This document shows, piece by piece, positions 10,967 through 22,005 of a stretch of 64,000 bases of DNA. Every line of letters starts with the position of its first letter. Within the stretch, counting starts at the first letter, position 1. The notes beneath the pieces are model-generated. The model saw only the letters and a list, made by a program, of their open reading frames with translations, ran no database searches and had not been told where the DNA came from. Origin of the DNA: Aradus depressus (lineage: Eukaryota; Arthropoda; Insecta; Hemiptera; Aradidae); NCBI GenBank assembly GCA_963662175.1, contig OY759215.1:25161079-25225078 (forward strand), given 5' to 3'. The position numbers and the translations under genes were made by a program.

Positions 10967-11430
10967 TGTGGTGTTCCTCAAGGATCAATCTTGACGCCGT
11001 TGCTGTTTCTCATATACATTAACGATTTACCTTGTTATATGAAACCATTTGCATCAGTCCTTTTCGCAGACGATACTAATTTTCCTGTGTAAGTAAAAAT
11101 CCCAACTCGTTGATTGAATCTTTTTCTAAAAGCTCTTGAAACATTAAACGAATGACTGCTAATCAATGAATTATGTTAATTGCGTACGAAGCAACCATTT
11201 TAAATGTCATCAAAATCTCCTTTCTTTCCATATCTTTTAATGATAATATAAAATGGCTGGGGTCTTCATATTGATACTGTTACTAAGCTAACATGAATTG
11301 AACATTCGTCAGTCATAAGTAAGAAACTGAGTTCCGTTTATTTCTTACTTCGAAATCAAGGAAACATTACTTACGTTACATTACCCATATTTTCCTTCTA
11401 TAATTAATTACGCTTTAATACGTTGGGCAT
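10967..11430 (+). pseudogene. LINE reverse transcriptase remnant (catalytic region)
   Basis: Translating from 10969 gives [20 protein letters not shown], then [11 protein letters not shown]. These are two canonical non-LTR reverse transcriptase boxes: the GVPQGS box, and the FADD box with the two catalytic aspartates. After a break the same domain continues out of frame: NGWGLHIDTVTKL at about 11250, then KKLSSVYFLLRNQGNITYV at about 11322, the thumb region. Order and spacing are those of the CR1/Jockey group. The N-terminal fingers and the C-terminus are missing, and several frameshifts and stops make it a dead fragment. It is distinct from the Jockey remnant at 1.9 kb, with which it shares no overlapping segment. 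Confidence 0.85.
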
Positions 11431-12684
11431 GTAGATGTTGATTAGCGACTGTGGATTCTAATTGTAGGAGTATTGAGGGTCAGTCAAAGATGGAAAAAAA
11501 AACACTATTCAGATGCCAACGTTTCGATATATTTTATATCATCATCAGGGCCTACAAACATGGGGGAGAAATCAAGATTAGAATCAAAAATAAACAAACA
11601 AAAAAAAAAAAAAAAAAAAAATTTTTTTTTTTTTTTTGATAAACATTACTGAACGTTAAAAATACACTATAAGAAGTTGAAAATTGAAACTGACTTACTA
11701 TGAATAATTATTAAACATTAAAATTAAATATGATTACATTACTAAACATAAACATTAATAATGGAAATAGACAAATAGGTGGAACATAATAAAGAGTAAA
11801 CATTAAAATGACTTACTATGAATAAGCAGGGTTGGGGAGAAGGCATGTACACTGGATGGAGTCTTACATTGCAATGAAATGGTACAAAATAATACTAGGG
11901 TGCTAAAGGAAACAGGTACAGGGAGCTCGGGAAACCCCGTCATAACTGTCACATTACAGCAGAAATGTTGAAAGTAACAACTAGTGCTAATATTTTCAGA
12001 CTTAAAAAGATAGCATTAAGAATAATAATAGGCAACATATAATAATAAGAAATGGATATTATTTCATTATTATAATATTTTATTTCTGATATAAAGGCTT
12101 TGTTTTGATGGGGACAGGAACGCTACTCTGTGGAGAAAGTGCGAAGTGTCAGCTTATTTATGGCCTGTTTCCCGTCATGTCTATTCTTCAGCCTTGTCTA
12201 CTGCTCCCGCGCATGTTCAAAACCATCCACTCCACAAGATATTTTATTATGTATAGGTGTCATATATTATAAACACACACTTTTTGGCCATATGGTCTCC
12301 CTTTCTACATCAGAATGTCAACCCTATTTCGTCCCTCGGCACATTCTCAAGGATCCTTCTTTAATATTTATATTACTATTTGTTTATTTCCAGTTATAAA
12401 AACTTCCTCATATATTATCACACCTCACTCGTTCCTCCATTCTACTCCCCTATAATCAAACATGATAAGTAAGTACTTTCAGCATTTCTCACAAAATATC
12501 TCAATTAACAACATAAGATATTTTATTGAAGTTTATTTCGTGTCATTTTAAGCATCCCGGTCAGTTTTAAATACCCGATATTTTCACCTCAATATTATAG
12601 AAATATTATAAATTTCAATTGAAATCTTTATTAAAGCATTTATATACCTAAAATTAATAAGCTATTTAAAAAAAAAAAATATAT
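11431..12684. other. No gene; hammerhead-like motif and an A/T run palindrome
   Basis: Contains the motif at 11511-11555 and, at about 11600-11637, an A run directly followed by a T run. The rest is AT-rich with imperfect ACATTAAA-type repetition. The frame at 12130-12399 shows no recognisable domain. Confidence 0.5.
11511..11555 (-). ncRNA. Hammerhead-ribozyme-like motif with good stems
   Basis: Minus strand: GGCC, CTGATGA, one extra T, a 6 bp stem GATATA-AAA-TATATC, GAA, palindrome ACGT, T, GGC. The GGC after the presumed cleavage position pairs with GGCC before CTGATGA (3 bp of stem I), and A15.1 and U16.1 positions are filled by the palindrome ends. Confidence 0.55.
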
Positions 12685-12688
12685 ATAT

Positions 12689-14253
12689 ATTGTAGCATGT
12701 CTACCCTATAGATAATGCTCAGAACTGGCGATGTCTACGAGAGGATCGCGATCGCTAGGAGCAAAGTATGGGTTGTGTGGTCTTGAATAAACGAGAATTG
12801 CATTTGGAAGAGAATGCTCGGAACCAATGATGCCTGCGAGAGAATCGCGATCGCTGGGAGCGGAAAATAAAGAATAATAGAGACACAATGGAAAGGAAGC
12901 CAAGATAATTGTCTACATCCGGTGTATAAGGAATAAGCAGTAAAGGTTTTTTTTCTTACTCCAGGTTTTCACACAACTAGAGGCAGATGTTAATTGGTAA
13001 CATGCGATTGGCTGGAAATAAAATGGGCGGAGTCCGACGACCAATGAAGTCTCGAGAACTGTCCCCTACCACGGTCAGATATCGGAAGCCACTCCCCGTT
13101 TTACTCATTCTTCGTTCATGTCTTGGGTGATCACCACGTATCTTTTCTATAAGTAATATCAGTTTGAATATGTGGAATTAATTTTTCTTCGCTCATGTCT
13201 TGGCTGGTCACCACGTTCTTTTTATATTGTACAGTTGAGTTTGAATATGTGAAATTAATTTTTCTTCGCTCATGTCTTGGCTGGTCACCACGTTCTTTTT
13301 ATATTGTACAGTTGAGTTTAAATATGTGAATTGAGTTTTCTTCGTTCATGTCTTGGGTGATCACCACGTATCTTTTCTATAAGTAATATCAGTTTGAATA
13401 TGTGAAATTAATTTTTCTTCGCTCATGTCTTGGCTGGTCACCACGTTCTTTTTATATTGTACAGTTGAGTTTAAATATGTGAATTAACTTTCTTCGTTCA
13501 TGTCTTGGCTGGTCACCACGTTCTTTTTATATTGTACAGTTGAGTTTAAATATGTCAATTGAGTTTTCTTCGTTCATGTCTTGGGTGATCACCACGTATC
13601 TTTTCTATAAGTAATATCAGTTTGAATATGTGAAATTAACATTCTTCGTTCATGTCTTGGGTGATCACCACGTATCTTTTCTATAAGTAATATCAGTTTG
13701 AATATGTGAATTAGTCGTAGAGACACACTTTGATCTTGGACGGTGCAAAGTCAGTGGGGGTGTAACTTCTGGTGTGCCCTCGAAACTACGCAGATCTTCA
13801 GGGACTATGTGAATAGACGATTTCTACGGGAAGTCCAGAAAGGGTGATCACGCCGTCATTCGCCATGGATATCGTATCGAGGTACCTCGTAATTAAGTTA
13901 TAATTCAGTCCTTCAGACACACGGCCAAATTATATATATTCAATTGTTGTTTTGTAAATATGTTCTCATTAAAATAAATATGTTAAAGTTATAGGTTTGA
14001 TTCATTTCATTTCCCCCCCCACTCATGCTTCTTCTGGTTGACAACAGTAATTAATTATTGTTAATTACTGATGTCAACTAACCGTTAGGATCTTGTAACC
14101 GTTCTTCCCGTGGGAGTGCTTTCAGCTATTCAGGCATTGTTTAATTAAAGTCGCGATTTAAATAATTTTCAAATTTAATAATTTTTCGATCTCAATTTTA
14201 TTTATTTTATTAATTACGTGATTTGCACTCACAGGGAGGGAAATGGTTATAAT
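12689..14253 (+). repeat. 5' LTR
   Basis: 1565 bp, starting ATTGTAGCATG and ending GGTTATAAT, so the ends are ATT/AAT rather than TG/CA. Includes an eight-unit tandem array and, near 13970, AATAAA as a possible poly(A) signal. The 65-codon frame on the minus strand is present identically in both LTRs and is not a gene. Confidence 0.9.
13108..13711 (+). repeat. Eight-unit tandem array within the LTR
   Basis: Units of about 76 bp, each opening TTCTTCG(T/C)TCATGTCTTGG. Two subtypes: A has GTGATCACCACGTATC and B has CTGGTCACCACGTTC. The order is A-B-B-A-B-B-A-A, identical in the 3' LTR (17839-18442). Arrays in LTRs commonly hold enhancer or insulator sites; TGATCACCACGT would be the repeated candidate. 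Confidence 0.9.
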
Positions 14254-14273
14254 TGGCGCCACCGAACAGGGAC
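14254..14273 (+). promoter_or_regulatory. Primer binding site
   Basis: TGGCGCCACCGAACAGGGAC begins immediately after the 5' LTR. It matches the complement of the tRNA-Lys(UUU) 3' end except for two extra bases (AC) after TGGCGCC. Confidence 0.75.
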
Positions 14274-14682
14274 TTGATTTGTTTATTAATTATGCCAATT
14301 AGTATAATTAATGAACCCCACTAATCGGTCCCTTATTAATTAATTAATTTTTGTTTAATTAAAAATTTTTTTTTTTGCTTTTTAACGTAGATTCCAGCCT
14401 ATTAGGCCACAATGTTATATTTTCACTTAAAGTCGGTATTTAGAATCAAAACTGAAGAAGGATGGGTGAGGGTAGGGACAATGAATGACATCATTTATTG
14501 AAATAATTTTATTTTTTTTTGTTTTTGATTTTTTTTTTATGTAGATTTAGTAGGCATTTATTTTACATATTATAACTATTGTTGTATTGTGATGCCATCT
14601 GACAGGTCACCATAGAAATTAGGTTAGCACCAGACCTCCCGTATAATTCATTTAATTGTTTTGATATATATTTCTTATCAGA

Positions 14683-15654
14683 ATGGAAGGGAAAGAGAAG
14701 TCGGACTTAGAGCCGATACAGACACGGTCTAGGAAAACTATCCGTACGCCCCCGGAGTCCCCGGTAGAAAATCCTAAATTTGACCTAGAGGCGATGTTTA
14801 AGGCCATGCAGGAACAGATAGGACAGCAGGGAAAGGCCATGCAGGAACAGATTTCGGGACTAGGACAACAGGGAAAGGCCATGCAGGAACAGATTTCGGG
14901 ACTAGGACAACAGGGAAAGGCCATGCAGGAACAGATAGGACAGCAGACTTCGGAGATAAAGGAACAAATTTCGGCAATGGCAAATAATATCGAATCCATT
15001 AATCGCGATATGGGCACTCTACGATCTGAGTCCGGAGAATTGAGAACTAGACAGGATAATTTAGAAGGGAAATATGACAAACATGTTTCTGAAGTTAGGG
15101 ACATGGTAGATGTCTGTTATCATGAAATGACAGGTAGGATCATGTCAGAAACACAACGTTTAGATCATGAAATGACAGGTAGGATCATGTCAGAAACACA
15201 ACGTTTAGATAAGGAGGTCGAGGAAATAAATTCGAACCAAAATCTTTTTCGTACCGATTGTGAGAAGAGATTCGCCAATATCTCGAAGAGAATAGATACT
15301 GTTTCGGGTCAAAATCAGGTCTCAACCCCAAAACAAGATGACCGAATGACATTTACCGTACCCGAAGGACATAGGAATTGGCCTACGAACCAGACTTTTG
15401 CTCGCGAACAGCCTAGCAATGTCACCTTCCAAGATGTCTACGTGAAAAATTACGAACGTGGTGAGGTGGCGTTACGTAATAGCGTTTTGGATTTGCCCAA
15501 CCATTTTGTATTTAAATTCTTACTATTCTGGGAAGGACCTTACCAGATTTTGGAGTGGAAGGGTCCTCAAACATTTATTTTAGGACATCTCGGCAGCGAC
15601 ATAGAAGGAGGAATATTTTATATGACCTCACAGAAGCCGTGTATTAGCGAATAG
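14683..15654 (+). pseudogene. Gag-like coiled coil fused to integrase C-terminus
   Basis: A single open frame of 323 codons. Residues 1-30 are charged. Residues about 35-90 are a glutamine-rich coiled coil built from repeats of KAMQEQI separated by GQQG or SGLGQQG. Residues about 90-210 continue as a coiled coil with a duplicated 15-residue unit (HEMTGRIMSETQRLD). Residues 250 to the end differ in character: VYVKNYERGEV, then KFLLFWEGPYQILEW at about 278-292, which fits the GPY/F module at the integrase C-terminus of Ty3/gypsy elements. Capsid, nucleocapsid and all enzymes between are missing, so one internal deletion has joined the first part of gag to the end of pol in frame. It is most likely a deletion product. 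Whether the fusion protein is made or does anything is unknown. The start is the first ATG after the leader. Confidence 0.8.
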
Positions 15655-17406
15655 ATTTACAAGCAGGCTAGAGAAGCGCTAGGGCTCTCTTTGAGATTAA
15701 CGATCTTACTTCAGCCGAGTTAGGGGGGCGATTATTGCAGACGAGATCGCGGCCCTAGAGTCAGGGAAGAGATTTGTGACGTCTCTATGGGTGTCCATCC
15801 CCAGCTATCCCAGGAACAGTTAGACAAAGTCACACACACATAAAACAGACACTATTTTTATTATTTGGGAATTATTTATTATTTTACACTAACGGCCAAC
15901 ACCTCATTATATAACAACACACAAAGAATCACACATACACATTTATTGGGGACACGGGATTTATTATTTAGTTATTTTTTTTTTTGTAAATAGGATAAGG
16001 CAGACGGGGACATTCTGGCACTCCCCTGGGGCTTAACATCGAGCATACCCCCCTTAGTCGAGCTCAAAGATTCCAAAGTGAATCGCCAGGTTGTAAATAG
16101 TAATTTTAGATAATAAGTTAGGGTTAGTTTTTTTTAAATTCTAGATATTAAGTTAGGATAATTTTTTGTTTATATTTGGCATAGGATATTTTTTTATTAG
16201 TATTACGTTTTTTTTTTGATGTTGGGATAATTTAGTTTAGATAGGTTTGTGGCTTCATTTTAATTTAACGTAATTATAGGACGGGGCAGACGGCATATGG
16301 ACTGGCCATCCATAGGAATTTACCTACGTATTTAAATTTGATTAGGAGACGCGGATCTGAGTAGGATGACAGCGAGGCGATGGCACACATATTTGTAGGT
16401 AGTCAGGTATGGTAAATGTACTTCCAATTGTATTTGTATGTTTTGTTTTGTATTTTAAAATAATATTTGTATTAGTATCCGACCGTGTGTATCTATTGAA
16501 AATGTCACATTGACCCATATTTTATCTAGTGACCATGATGGGCTATGTTAACCCAATGAGAGCCTTGTAAATATATTTGTCACATATATCCAGGTATGGA
16601 CCTTACTTATTATGAGTGTCGACCACGGTAGGTCAAATGTCAATTTTTTTATTTTAGTTAAGAAATCCCAGGGCAAGGTGCCGAAGCATACATGACTGGA
16701 GGGGGGTATAGATATTAGAAACTGGAGGGGATTCCCAGAATTGAAATTGAATTATCTTATGCACGGAGAAGGGGCCACTCCATTGATGCTTGTAGAATCC
16801 ATTTAAAGGGGCGGGAGTTTGTTTAATCATTTTTTTATGCCATGAACTGACTGTTGAACTGAAGAAAGGGTTTCGCTACTTGATTAATGCGGATGCCGGA
16901 ATTTACATATATTTATGAAACTGAGATGGGATTTGAGTGGGCTTATTTTTCTATTTTATATTTCGTCGTCGTTCCGGCAGAAGGTAAATACCTGTCGAAG
17001 GCCTAAGGAGGCATATGGTTAGGGTTTGGTCAACCCAAATTTTTGTTGAAGCGGATTAGGTATATGGGAATTCAGTTGAAACATTGTCGAGGCGTGGGGC
17101 CTTTTTGGATGTTTTAACTAGTCAGTGAATGTATGCTAGAAATAGAATCATCGTTATTTGCCAATGGAGAGGGTTAACTCCAAGAAGTACAGCGTAAAGT
17201 AAAATCATGCTTTGGTCACGCATGCATAGGCAAGCCATGCCGATTCGAAAGGAAATTTAAAATCATGTTTTGGTCACGCATGATAATGAGGTCGATACCT
17301 GAGTATTTGGTTAAGTGTATATGCTCAGTGAACGAGCAAGTGTTAAGTGAAACTAATAAAATATGTGACTTCCAATGGTCATTTAGCCGACATATTTTAT
17401 TTTAAT
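15655..17406 (+). other. Non-coding internal region of the LTR element
   Basis: No open frame of note. It holds repeated words such as AAATCATG(C/T)TTTGGTCACGCATG at 17202 and 17261, and a purine block GACTGGAGGGGGG at 16694. This may be the old region between pol and the 3' LTR. Confidence 0.7.
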
Positions 17407-17418
17407 GGGAAAGGGGGA
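17407..17418 (+). promoter_or_regulatory. Polypurine tract
   Basis: GGGAAAGGGGGA lies directly before the 3' LTR, the expected primer for plus-strand synthesis. Confidence 0.85.
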
Positions 17419-17419
17419 T

Positions 17420-18987
17420 ATTGTAGCATGTCTACCCTATAGATAATGCTCAGAACTGGCGATGTCTACGAGAGGATCGCGATCGCTAGGAGCAAAGTAT
17501 GGGTTGTGTGGTCTTGAATAAACGAGAATTGCATTTGGAAGAGAATGCTCGGAACCAATGATGCCTGCGAGAGAATCGCGATCGCTGGGAGCGGAAAATA
17601 AAGAATAATAGAGACACAATGGAAAGGAAGCCAAGATAATTGTCTACATCCGGTGTATAAGGAATAAGCAGTAAAGGTTTTTTTTCTTACTCCAGGTTTT
17701 CACACAACTAGAGGCAGATGTTAATTGGTAACATGCGATTGGCTGGAAATAAAATGGGCGGAGTCCGACGACCAATGAAGTCTCGAGAACTGTCCCCTAC
17801 CACGGTCAGATATCGGAAGCCACTCCCCGTTTTACTCATTCTTCGTTCATGTCTTGGGTGATCACCACGTATCTTTTCTATAAGTAATATCAGTTTGAAT
17901 ATGTGAAATTAATTTTTCTTCGCTCATGTCTTGGCTGGTCACCACGTTCTTTTTATATTGTACAGTTGAGTTTGAATATGTGAAATTAATTTTTCTTCGC
18001 TCATGTCTTGGCTGGTCACCACGTTCTTTTTATATTGTACAGTTGAGTTTAAATATGTGAATTGAGTTTTCTTCGTTCATGTCTTGGGTGATCACCACGT
18101 ATCTTTTCTATAAGTAATATCAGTTTGAATATGTGAAATTAATTTTTCTTCGCTCATGTCTTGGCTGGTCACCACGTTCTTTTTATATTGTACAGTTGAG
18201 TTTAAATATGTGAATTAACTTTCTTCGTTCATGTCTTGGCTGGTCACCACGTTCTTTTTATATTGTACAGTTGAGTTTAAATATGTCAATTGAGTTTTCT
18301 TCGTTCATGTCTTGGGTGATCACCACGTATCTTTTCTATAAGTAATATCAGTTTGAATATGTGAAATTAACATTCTTCGTTCATGTCTTGGGTGATCACC
18401 ACGTATCTTTTCTATAAGTAATATCAGTTTGAATATGTGAATTAGTCGTAGTGACACACTTTGATCTTGGACGGTGCAAAGTCAGTGGGGGTGTAACTTC
18501 TGGTGTGCCCTCGAAACTACGCAGATCTTCAGGGACTATGTGAATAGACGATTTCTACGGGAAGTCCAGAAAGGGTGATCACGCCGTCATTCGCCATGGA
18601 TATCGTATCGAGGTACCTCGTAATTAAGTTATAATTCAGTCCTTCAGACACACGGCCAAATTATATATATTCAATTGTTGTTTTGTAAATATGTTCTCAT
18701 TAAAATAAATATGTTAAAGTTATAGGTTTGATTCATTTCATTTCCCCCCCCCACTCATGCTTCTTCTGGTTGACAACAGTAATTAATTATTGTTAATTAC
18801 TGATGTCAACTAACCGTTAGGATCTTGTAACCGTTCTTCCCGTGGGAGTGCTTTCAGCTATTCAGGCATTGTTTAATTAAAGTCGCGATTTAAATAATTT
18901 TCAAATTTAATAATTTTTCGATCTCAATTTTATTTATTTTATTAATTACGTGATTTGCACTCACACAGGGAGGGAAATGGTTATAAT
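17420..18987 (+). repeat. 3' LTR
   Basis: 1568 bp. Differences from the 5' LTR that I can see: GTGGAATT versus GTGAAATT in the first unit, GTAGAGAC versus GTAGTGAC after the array, one extra C in a C run, and an extra CA near the 3' end. Confidence 0.9.
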
Positions 18988-19264
18988 ATATACAGTAAAA
19001 CTTCGTTATTATGCTCCCGCTTTCTCGACTATAGCACTCTTTTTATCATCCCCGACCCCTTGAGGTCTTTTTGATTTTCAAAAATAATATCGTATTCAAA
19101 AAAATCAAATTCCGTGGCAGAAAAATATCAGATGATTCGAGATTTTAAAAAATGTTGAATTAAAATGATTTTATATATTTTGTGTCCAAAAACATTAGCC
19201 CGTTGACATTGTTGTCAATTTTAAAAAGTAGACAGACATTTTTTCAATGTAAAACGAGGTTTTA

Positions 19265-19607
19265 GGGGGCGTTCAAGTATTACGTAAGGCAATTTGGGGG
19301 GGGGGGGGGGGGGGGGGGGGTCTTGTAAAACGTTACGATGCGTTACAGGCGCGGGAGGGGGGAAACTAGGGAATTAAAATCTCCCAAGTTGGCAACCCTT
19401 TTCATTTATGTTTTACGGGAAATCCCTCGATTGTATTGTACGCCATTTTTATTTTGTTCTCCCAAGTTGGCAACCCTCTTCGTTTATGTTTTACGTTTAG
19501 GGAGAGGGAGGGGGGGGGGGGGGGGGGGGTACAGAAAAACGTTACGGCGCGTTACATGGGGAGGAGGGAGGGTCAAAAATTGCGTTACGTAATACTTGAA
19601 CGCCCCC
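19265..19607. mobile_element. TIR DNA element (MITE-like) with TTA target duplication
   Basis: A 343 bp element with inverted ends of about 32 bp beginning GGGGGCGTTCAAGTATTACG on both sides, flanked by TTA (19262-19264 and 19608-19610). TWA duplications suggest the PIF/Harbinger or ISL2EU group; no transposase remains. Inside are G runs of about 25 (19296-19320) and 20 (19510-19529), and a duplicated segment CTCCCAAGTTGGCAACCC at 19381 and 19460. Confidence 0.85.
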
Positions 19608-19865
19608 TTACTGTAGTTTTCATGTTTTATACTACTTGCCCTGACGGCTTGCCACTCCTCCAACATATTAACTTATTGACTAGTGATGAGGACATGACAA
19701 CGGTTGTTCAAGTGGGAGTGTTCATTTACTTGTTGTAATGAGAGAAACACGTTGTCCTAGTTGTTGTAACGGGAGGACACGGTCTCTTTAGGAGGTCAAT
19801 TATCAGCATTTGCCGTCCAGACGTGTTCCGTGTGAGAATCGGTGCTTACAATTCACGCTTACGGT

Positions 19866-20030
19866 GTTTCACCGGCAATTATTAGAGCTTTTGTGTTTTA
19901 GCCTCACCCCTTATCCCCCTGATCCTTTTGACCGATGTGGCTGAAAATCGAAAGGTTCTATCGGGAGATATCGTGTTCATACACTCACTCACACACACAC
20001 ACACACACAATATACACAGTCTCACAATTG
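19866..20030 (+). repeat. Fam-A fragment
   Basis: One internal unit (GCAATTATTAGAGCTTTTGTG) with a deletion joining it to TTCTATCGGGAGATATCGTG, ending in a CA microsatellite at 19983-20009. Confidence 0.65.
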
Positions 20031-20043
20031 AGTAAGATATTGC

Positions 20044-20165
20044 CCGTGCTTTAACTACGAGGTCAGCGATACTAACCCAGATGGCTCTTTCGTCGCTCTG
20101 GTGGACATGCCGAAGGATGGGGTGCTCAAGGTATTAACATCTCCGCGATCTATCTGTCGAACCGC
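20044..20165 (-). repeat. SINE-1 copy with a large central deletion
   Basis: Reversed. Keeps GCCCGTGCTTTAACTACGAG and CTCTTTCGTCGCTCTGGTGG, then jumps to CCGAAGGATGGGGTGCTCAA. Confidence 0.7.
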
Positions 20166-20705
20166 ACAGTATGCCATTATGGTTATAACTACTTTTAGTT
20201 GTCATGGCATTTCCTCTACTTCTCCCGTTGCTTAATTTATTTTTTCACTTCTTTGACAAAAGTTTTGATATTTTTAGAAAATGAGTGATAATAAAATTTT
20301 TGGCACAAAGTTATTTCCAATTTTATCTTCTTAAAACCCTTGAAAGTTTATTTTTAGACTATTGACCCTTTTCTAAATATAAAACTTCTTAATTTCAACA
20401 CATTTGTGACTCAATTGATATTGTTTTGCGTCTATTTTAAGTAGCGAATCATATACAGGAATTAGTAAGAATAAAATACCTTTGAAATGAAAAATTAAGC
20501 TGTCAGAAATTATTTACGTAGTTGGATCAAGTATTTATGTATCAACTACACTCCATTGACTCACGTCAGTACAGCGGAAGTTCTTCTTTCTTGAGGTAGG
20601 TTAGTGAAGGGTGTAGTAACTATTCCCAAAACATTGATCATCGAACTACAACGTTTTACTTCGTACCCAATGAAAAAGAGGTCCGTTATTTTTGGAACAG
20701 TCTAT
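20166..20705. other. Nothing recognised
   Basis: AT-rich; no repeat, domain or structure found. Confidence 0.6.
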
Positions 20706-20838
20706 AAAGGGCGCCGGTTGCTCAGAGGTAATGTGCTACCGCCTACTGAGCTCAAGATCGTGGGTTCTCCGGGTTTTTATCTTGAAGTTAAAAAAAGCTT
20801 GAGCACGCCGTCCTTCAGATGGGACGTTAAGCGATGAT
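20706..20838 (+). repeat. SINE-1 copy, 5' half with tRNA-like head
   Basis: GGGCGCCGGTTGCTCAGAGG (box A) and GATCGTGGGTTCTCCGGG (damaged box B), then GAGCACGCCGTCCTTCAGAT. It stops at GGACGTTAAGCGATGA. Confidence 0.8.
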
Positions 20839-20844
20839 CTCTCT

Positions 20845-21090
20845 TTCATATCGCCACGTTCATTGCATCGGCAGTTATTAGATTTCTTATGTTAATTCCC
20901 TCCTCCATCTCTTCCCTTAAGTCGATTTAACTGAAAACCAATAGGTGTCGTCCTTATGAGATTCTGGATATACGTATTAAATTTCTTGTCGAAAAATTCA
21001 TTCTATCGGGAGTTAATCGTGTTCACAGACACACATGAAATTTTTCATAGAATCAGAGTCTGAAAACTTGAAATTCAATATAAGAGCAGC
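20845..21090 (+). repeat. Fam-A fragment
   Basis: One internal unit (TCATTGCATCGGCAGTTATT) through to the AAACTTGAAATTC block; the terminal hairpin is missing. Confidence 0.65.
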
Positions 21091-21117
21091 CAATATTTCT
21101 GCAGGAAATGTGTTAAC

Positions 21118-21480
21118 AATTATTAACTCTCGACGCTAAAGTTTGTGAGATCGCAGCTCCAAGTCGGCTGAACCGATTTCAAGGCTCTTTTTTTTGTTTA
21201 TAAAGCTAGTATTTGCGAGATGGTTTTTAGCCATGTTTGGTGGAATTCGGGTATGTCGCTTCCAAGATCTTCTAGGTTTCATCAGAGCCTGTGTAGTGAT
21301 CTCGGCCCCTATTACAGCTAGAGACTTGGAGTTTGAGCTCAAATGTTTAGAAGGCCCCAAGCCCCTCCCCCTAAGCCCTTCAAGCCCTCCCTCCCCCCTT
21401 TTTGAAGGTTTATTTTTATGTCGATTTTTTTTTTTTATTTTTAATCCCCCCCCCCCAAAAAAAAAAAAAAAAAAAAAAAC
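21118..21480 (+). repeat. Fam-B dispersed repeat
   Basis: Shares GGAGTTTGAGCTCAAATGTT, a CAGAGCCTGTGTAG block and a GGCTGAACCGATTT block with the inverted copy at 40640-40965. The right end is a C run followed by an A run (about 21448-21479). No coding sequence recognised. Confidence 0.6.
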
Positions 21481-21509
21481 TTTTCCATCAAGGTTTCAGT
21501 AAAACAGGC

Positions 21510-21630
21510 AAGGTTTTTTTTTCATTTTTGACAAGAAATTCTGGTGAATATTCAAGTCGAATTTCTGACCGATTACATAACTTGGTCTATACTTTGTGTA
21601 CGGCTGGAGAAGTGAAAGATGGGGCTAGAG
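21510..21630 (+). repeat. Fam-A fragment, 3' end
   Basis: TTTCTGACCGATTACATAAC, CTATACTTTGTGTACGGCTG and GAGAAGTGAAA: the terminal hairpin with one arm mutated. Confidence 0.65.
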
Positions 21631-21894
21631 TTGGCGTAACGGAAACCTGGAAACTATTCTAGACTTTATTTCAATTATTGAATGAGATCCTCTTAGATTT
21701 GTTTCCAACTTCTATAACTGGGAGTGGTGTTCTTTCTTTCCTTTTTTTATTACCCAGTTAGGAAACTTTTCATGACTTTTTCAATTCTGGATCTGTCTGG
21801 AGACAGTTCGTTAAATATTTCTGTATCACAAAGAAACCTTTGTGGAACTTCTCCAATTTTTTTTAATTATTCACCTATCAATAGGCGAATAAGT

Positions 21895-22005
21895 AAAAAA
21901 AATTGTAAGAAATGCGATGTTGAATTTTCCCCAGAATTTCATGTTTACCTACCTTCTGATTCCAAAAATGAAAAACAAAAGTCGATGAATCACCAGCAGT
22001 TTATA
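21895..22005 (-). repeat. Fam-A fragment, reversed
   Basis: AAATGCGATGTTGAATTTTC and CTTCTGATTCCAAAAATG, running directly into the 5' end of the next, oppositely oriented copy. Confidence 0.6.

Larger units (their letters stand above)
12689..18987 (+). mobile_element. LTR retrotransposon, internally deleted Ty3/gypsy type
   Basis: A 6.3 kb element: 5' LTR 12689-14253, primer binding site, leader, one open frame, about 1.75 kb of non-coding sequence, a polypurine tract and 3' LTR 17420-18987. It is flanked by ATAT at 12685-12688 and 18988-18991. The target is a TATATA run, as gypsy-type elements prefer. By eye the two LTRs differ by only about two substitutions and two small indels, so insertion was recent. 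Protease, reverse transcriptase, RNase H and the catalytic part of integrase are all absent, so it must have been moved in trans by a complete relative. The class follows from the integrase tail (GPY/F-like) and the 4 bp target duplication. Confidence 0.9.

Noticed and set aside
12706..12903. 65-codon frame repeated identically at 17437-17634
   Set aside because: Lies within the two LTRs, so identity reflects LTR duplication, not conservation.
14652..15104. Minus-strand frame opposite the gag-like frame
   Set aside because: A shadow of the repetitive coiled-coil coding sequence; cysteine- and proline-rich low-complexity translation with no family.
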